This document shows positions 31,233 to 34,492 of a stretch of 34,492 bases of DNA, one piece after another; position 1 is the first letter of the stretch, and each line of letters begins with the position of its first letter. The notes below the pieces were generated by a model, which saw nothing but the letters and a program-made list of their open reading frames with translations, was not told the DNA's origin and made no database searches. The stretch is from positions 1 to 34,492 of the forward strand of contig JAAYTZ010000059.1 of NCBI GenBank assembly GCA_012517965.1. Direction: 5' to 3'. This DNA comes from Propionibacterium sp. GTDB taxonomy: Bacteria; Actinomycetota; Actinomycetes; Propionibacteriales; Propionibacteriaceae. A program made the position numbers and the translations under genes.

Positions 31233-32152
31233 TGCCCGACCTGGACGCCGTCCGGCGCGTTCTCGGCGAGCGCGGCCCCCAGACGGGGGCCGAGCTCCAC
31301 GCCGCGGTCGGCGGGGAGGTGTTCGGGCTCTGGAAGACCTGCCGGCGCACCGACCTGGTCGCCACCCAGGCCATCGGACGCCGCTACGTGCGCCTCGACC
31401 GCACGGTCGAGGGGTACGCGCGGCTGTCGCCGTCGATCCTGCGCGAGTTCATGACGTACACGGTGATCGGGCTGCCGGACCAACGGGCCGACCTCGACCG
31501 GGCCGCCCGCCGCCTGCAGGCGCGCACCAAGGCCATCAGCCGGGCGAAACTGCGGGTCGCCGGCCGGTTCGTGGCCGAGGTGTTCGACCCGCTCGAGGAA
31601 CGCGGGCTGGACCCGGCCCACTTCTGCGTCCTCATCGCCGGCGACGTCGTCTACGACATGTCGCACGACGTCGCCCGGCGGGAGAGCAGCACCGGCGGCC
31701 GGGTCGACGGCTCCGACCTCGACCTCGTGGTGCTGGCCGACGACGACGCCCCCGACGAGGCGGTCGAAACGATCGACGCCGCGATCCGGCAGCGCAAGTG
31801 GCTGTACCTGCGCAACCCGGCCTCGCGCGAGGAGGTCGACTATGTCGTCAAGCGGTTCTCCCGGCTGGTCGAGCAGTCGGCGTTCGACACGTTCCAGCAC
31901 ATGGTGGCCTGCAAGGTGTTCGACGAGGCCCGGTTCCTGCGCGGCAATCACGCCCTGCACGAGGCCGGACGCCGCCTGCTCGCCGAGCGCGGGATCGTCG
32001 ACCGGCTGCGCGAGCTGGAGGCGCAGGCGATCGAGCGCCGGGCGTCCCGCGAGGAGTTCCTGTTGTCGGTCGAGGGTGACCGGCTGCCCGCCGAGGCCCA
32101 GCCGCAGTTCTACACCGACGACGAGGCCGCCGAGTTCGAGCACCGGGACTGA
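31232..32152 (+). CDS. Nucleotidyltransferase-like protein with N-terminal winged-helix-like region
   Basis: 306 residues from GTG 31232, overlapping the nagB stop by one base. The N-terminal ~75 residues (ELHAAVG, TDLVATQAIGRRYVRLD) look like a winged helix. Residues ~130-175 resemble a minimal nucleotidyltransferase core: AGDVVYDMSHD, then RVDGSDLDLVVL with Asp162 and Asp164 as candidate metal ligands, although the usual Gly-Ser start is altered. The C-terminal half is helical with HMVACKVFDEARFLRG. No partner HEPN gene is adjacent. Function is unknown; a regulatory nucleotidylation role is possible. Confidence 0.6.
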   Translation: MPDLDAVRRVLGERGPQTGAELHAAVGGEVFGLWKTCRRTDLVATQAIGRRYVRLDRTVEGYARLSPSILREFMTYTVIGLPDQRADLDRAARRLQARTKAISRAKLRVAGRFVAEVFDPLEERGLDPAHFCVLIAGDVVYDMSHDVARRESSTGGRVDGSDLDLVVLADDDAPDEAVETIDAAIRQRKWLYLRNPASREEVDYVVKRFSRLVEQSAFDTFQHMVACKVFDEARFLRGNHALHEAGRRLLAERGIVDRLRELEAQAIERRASREEFLLSVEGDRLPAEAQPQFYTDDEAAEFEHRD

Positions 32153-32166
32153 GGCGTCCGCCGGCG

Positions 32167-33102
32167 TCACCGCGAACGGTCGGCGGCGGGCGCGGCCGAC
32201 GTCGTGCCGCCGACGCGCGGCCAGCCGGTCGAGCGCAGCACCCGGCCGTCGGCGGTGACGGCCAGCCACGCGCAGCCCGGCAGCCCGCCGCCGGCGGGGA
32301 GGCGGCCCACGCCGATCACGGTGGCCAGGACGTCCGCGGTCATCGCGTCGGGGGCCAGCGTGGCGACCGCGGCGACCCCCTCGCTCGGCCAGCCGGTGCT
32401 CGGGTCGAGCAGGTCGCCGTAGCGGACGCCCCCCACGACGAAGCCGCGGTCCTGCCGGGACAGGTGGCTGAGGGCGGCGTCCCGCAGCAGGAGCGGTTCG
32501 TCCAGCCCCTCCGCCTCGACGCCCAGCAGGTCGGGCAGGCTGACCTCGACGCCGCTCGCCCCGAGGTGGCGACGGTCGCCGGCGGCGTCCACGCAGAGGC
32601 CGGACGCCAGGCCGAGCCGCCACCCGGCCTCCAGCGCACGGTCGACGATGTAGCCGCGGGCGATCGAGTTCAGGTCCACGCCGGAGCAGTCGCCGGTGCG
32701 GGTGATGGGCCCGTTCACGGCCGTGTAGGGCAACTCGATGCTGCGCGCCAGCTCGGCCATCTCGTCGCGCGTCGGCGGGAGGCCGCGGCGCTCGGCCTCC
32801 CGCCACCGGCGCACCAGCGGCTCGGCGCCCGGGTGGAAGGCGCCCTTGCTGAACACCCGGTAGCGCTCCGAGGCGGCCAGCACGTGCGCGAGGTCGGTGG
32901 AGACGAGGGTGTCGGTGACCTCCCCGCGCCGCCAGCGCCGGAACTCGCTGGCGGGATCGACCGGGTCGAAGATCGCCTCGAGGCGGGTCACCTCGGCCAG
33001 GACGGCGGCCAGCACCTCGTCGCCGAGGCGCCCCGGGGCGTCCACGTCGACCCGGAAGGGCGCCCCCAGCCGGACCTCGCGGTGGACCTCCCGGAGCGTC
33101 AC
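32167..33102 (-). CDS. ApbE-like FAD:protein FMN transferase
   Basis: 311 residues from GTG 33102, overlapping the uppS stop by GTGA. Family features: [14 protein letters not shown] near 95, [20 protein letters not shown] (about 160-180), [17 protein letters not shown], and the metal-binding C-terminal [12 protein letters not shown]. ApbE attaches FMN to Thr of extracytoplasmic or membrane proteins such as Rnf, Nqr and NosR-type or FMN-binding-domain proteins. No lipoprotein signal is present and no FMN-acceptor gene is in the window, so this may act inside the cell or on a distant partner. Confidence 0.8.
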   Translation of the reverse strand: MTLREVHREVRLGAPFRVDVDAPGRLGDEVLAAVLAEVTRLEAIFDPVDPASEFRRWRRGEVTDTLVSTDLAHVLAASERYRVFSKGAFHPGAEPLVRRWREAERRGLPPTRDEMAELARSIELPYTAVNGPITRTGDCSGVDLNSIARGYIVDRALEAGWRLGLASGLCVDAAGDRRHLGASGVEVSLPDLLGVEAEGLDEPLLLRDAALSHLSRQDRGFVVGGVRYGDLLDPSTGWPSEGVAAVATLAPDAMTADVLATVIGVGRLPAGGGLPGCAWLAVTADGRVLRSTGWPRVGGTTSAAPAADRSR

Positions 33103-33878
33103 GGGACCTCGTTCGGCAGGGCGCCGCCGTAGCGGCGGTCGCGACGGGCGTACAGCTCGATGGCCCGCCACAGGTCGCGGCGGTCGAAGTCGGGCCAGAG
33201 CCGGTCGAGGAAGACGAACTCGGCGTAGGCCGACTGCCACAGCAGGAAGTTGGAGGTGCGCTGCTCGCCGGAGCTGCGGACGAACAGGTCGACGTCGGGG
33301 ATGTCGGGCTCGTCGAGGAACCGGGCGAAGGTCTGCTCGGTCAGCCGGTCGGGGTTGAGCCGGCCCTCGGCGGCGAGCCGGGCGATCTGGCGGGCGGCGT
33401 CCACGATCTCGGCGCGGCCGCCGTAGTTGACGCAGAACTGGAGGGTGAGCACGGTGTTGCCGGCGCTCATCGCCTCGGCGGCCTCCAACTCCTGGACGAC
33501 GCTCTTCCACAGTCGGGGGTGGCGGCCGGCCCAACGGATGCGGACGCCGAGGGCGTTCAGCTCGTCGCGCCGCCGGTGGATGACGTCACGGTTGAACCCC
33601 ATCAGGTAGCGCACCTCGTCGGGGGAGCGCTTCCAGTTCTCGGTCGAGAACGCGTACGCCGACAGGTACGGGACGCCGATCTCGATCGCGCCGTGGATCA
33701 CGTCGAGCAGGGACGCCTCCCCGCGGGCGTGCCCCTCGGTGCGGGGGAGGCCGCGCTCTTTCGCCCAGCGGCCGTTGCCGTCCATGACCAGGGCGATGTG
33801 GCGGGGCAGGAGCCGGGCTGGGATCGCCGGCGGACGCGCACCGCTGGGGTGGGGCGTCGGCGCCGCGGGAGAAGTCAC
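33099..33878 (-). CDS. uppS: Isoprenyl transferase (undecaprenyl/decaprenyl diphosphate synthase type)
   Basis: 259 residues from GTG 33878. All cis-prenyltransferase blocks are present: [20 protein letters not shown] with catalytic Asp33, [22 protein letters not shown], and [20 protein letters not shown]. It makes the polyprenyl diphosphate carrier used for peptidoglycan and arabinogalactan-type wall synthesis. Product length cannot be read with confidence, since actinobacteria often have two such enzymes. The N-terminal ~20 residues are Pro-rich. It is translationally coupled to apbE. Confidence 0.93.
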   Translation of the reverse strand: MTSPAAPTPHPSGARPPAIPARLLPRHIALVMDGNGRWAKERGLPRTEGHARGEASLLDVIHGAIEIGVPYLSAYAFSTENWKRSPDEVRYLMGFNRDVIHRRRDELNALGVRIRWAGRHPRLWKSVVQELEAAEAMSAGNTVLTLQFCVNYGGRAEIVDAARQIARLAAEGRLNPDRLTEQTFARFLDEPDIPDVDLFVRSSGEQRTSNFLLWQSAYAEFVFLDRLWPDFDRRDLWRAIELYARRDRRYGGALPNEVP

Positions 33879-33885
33879 GATTCGG

Positions 33886-33891
33886 ATAATG
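33886..33891 (-). promoter_or_regulatory. Candidate -10 box (CATTAT) for uppS-apbE, leaderless start
   Basis: On the minus strand CATTAT is followed by 7 bases and then the GTG start at 33878. There is no ribosome site, so transcription probably begins at the start codon. Confidence 0.4.
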
Positions 33892-33944
33892 CCAGATTGC
33901 GCTGGGGTTGCGGCCGGCGTTCGGTCCCTGTCGGCCCGCCGCTC

Positions 33945-33950
33945 TACGAT
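33945..33950 (+). promoter_or_regulatory. Candidate -10 box (TACGAT) for the last gene
   Basis: TACGAT lies 41 bases before TTG 33992, with CGGGAGGGGG (33975-33984) as ribosome site in between. It forms a divergent arrangement with the uppS promoter. Confidence 0.4.
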
Positions 33951-33991
33951 GCTCGCGCAGGGCGTCGCCGGCGCCGGGAGGGGGACCCGAG

Positions 33992-34492
33992 TTGAGCAAC
34001 CAGGGATGGCCGCCGAGCGGCGCGCCGAACGGGCCGGGCCAGTGGGGCGCCGACGCGCAGCCGGGGGGCTACCTTCCGCCGGCCTACGGCCAGGGGGGCG
34101 GCCCGCCTGCGCCGCCCCCGGCGCCCCCGGGGTACGGCCCGGCGGGCCAGCCGTACGCGACTCAGCCGTACGCGACTCAGCCGTACGGGCCCGCGCCCCA
34201 GCCGTACGCGACTCAGCAGTTCGGACCCGCGGCCCAGCCGTTCGGGCCCGCGGCCCAGCAGTACGGGCCGGCCTACCCGCCACCGCCGCAACCCGGCCGG
34301 CCGATGGGGCCATCCCCGGCCGGCTCCTCGGGCGGGCCGGGTGGCAAGGCGGCGTTGGCCGTGGCGCTGGTCGCCGTCGTCGCCGTCCTGGCCGTGGGCG
34401 TGCTCGGGTGGCCCGCGATCAGCGGCCTGCTGCGCCCGGCGCCCTCCGGCCCCGGCAGCACCCCCACGACCGGTGCGCCCGCGACCGCGGCG
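33992..34492 (+). CDS. Pro/Gln/Tyr-rich single-span membrane protein (truncated by window edge)
   Basis: The open frame from TTG 33992 runs 167 codons to the window end without a stop; GGGAGG lies about 10 bases upstream. Residues 1-105 are rich in Pro, Gly, Gln and Tyr, with QPYAT, QPYG and AAQPFG repeats. A Gly/Lys linker and one hydrophobic segment (about 125-145, [20 protein letters not shown]) follow, then a Ser/Thr/Pro linker. This is the usual layout of actinobacterial proteins with a cytoplasmic disordered arm and an outside domain, which is cut off here. Family is undetermined. Confidence 0.75.
   Translation, partial: MSNQGWPPSGAPNGPGQWGADAQPGGYLPPAYGQGGGPPAPPPAPPGYGPAGQPYATQPYATQPYGPAPQPYATQQFGPAAQPFGPAAQQYGPAYPPPPQPGRPMGPSPAGSSGGPGGKAALAVALVAVVAVLAVGVLGWPAISGLLRPAPSGPGSTPTTGAPATAA
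34144..34230 (+). repeat. 15-bp tandem units encoding QPYAT
   Basis: CAGCCGTACGCGACT occurs three times, with related CAGCCGTACGGGCCC and CAGCAGTTCGGACCC units between and after. They encode the [10 protein letters not shown] repeats of the last gene. Confidence 0.8.

Overview
The window is about 34.5 kb of very GC-rich DNA (by eye above 70%). Codon use is strongly GC-biased, GTG and TTG starts are common, and many genes overlap by 1-4 bases. Family content (DUF5709, RDD proteins with Pro/Gln-rich N-termini, an IniB/IniA/IniC-like locus, a LEU-type leuA leader, lipoproteins with Pro/Thr/Ser linkers) points to an actinomycete, probably near the Propionibacteriaceae. Genus assignment is inference. 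No rRNA, tRNA, CRISPR array, transposase or integrase was seen.

Region 1 (1-4812): the tail of an unidentified gene, a small membrane-anchored protein, an FHA-like/winged-helix protein, an RDD membrane protein, a YhhQ-type queuosine-precursor transporter, a DUF5709 protein and an N,N-dimethylformamidase-like lipoprotein. Region 2 (4861-12645) is core: phoH-ybeY, a lipoprotein on the other strand, a CNNM/CorC-type CBS membrane protein, era and a FUSC-type membrane protein. It ends with leuA, which is preceded by a leucine-rich leader peptide and mutually exclusive RNA pairings, and is closed by a 19-bp hairpin.

Region 3 (12669-24745) is the most unusual part. It looks like an expanded iniBAC-type envelope-stress locus in two divergent blocks. 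Block A has a membrane-anchored Hsp70-like protein facing a 282-residue protein that I read as a degenerate paralogue of the IniC-type dynamin, without a P-loop. Block B has a second Hsp70-like protein translationally coupled to a LuxR/STAND-ATPase regulator (IniR-like). Divergent from these are IniB-like, IniA-like and IniC-like genes. The 336-bp divergent promoter region holds two inverted repeats of a GTCCCC half-site; one sits just upstream of a good sigma70-type promoter. Both Hsp70-like proteins lack recognisable ATP-binding signatures and carry long low-complexity tails after one membrane segment. The IniB-like protein combines the IniB N-domain, a Gly/His tract, a solenoid-like part and a long Asp/Asn/Ser repeat. 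The suggested picture (inference) is a regulated assembly of membrane-anchored pseudo-chaperones, two active dynamin-like GTPases and a pseudo-GTPase acting on the cell membrane.

Region 4 (24723-34492): a four-helix membrane protein, an E. coli-type argG that is probably read from a leaderless mRNA, and a GerMN-type lipoprotein. An amino-sugar run follows (GlmU-like left-handed beta-helix protein, GlmM, NagB), with a nucleotidyltransferase-like gene overlapping nagB. On the opposite strand lie uppS and apbE, overlapping by 4 bases. The window ends inside a Pro/Gln/Tyr-rich single-span membrane protein.
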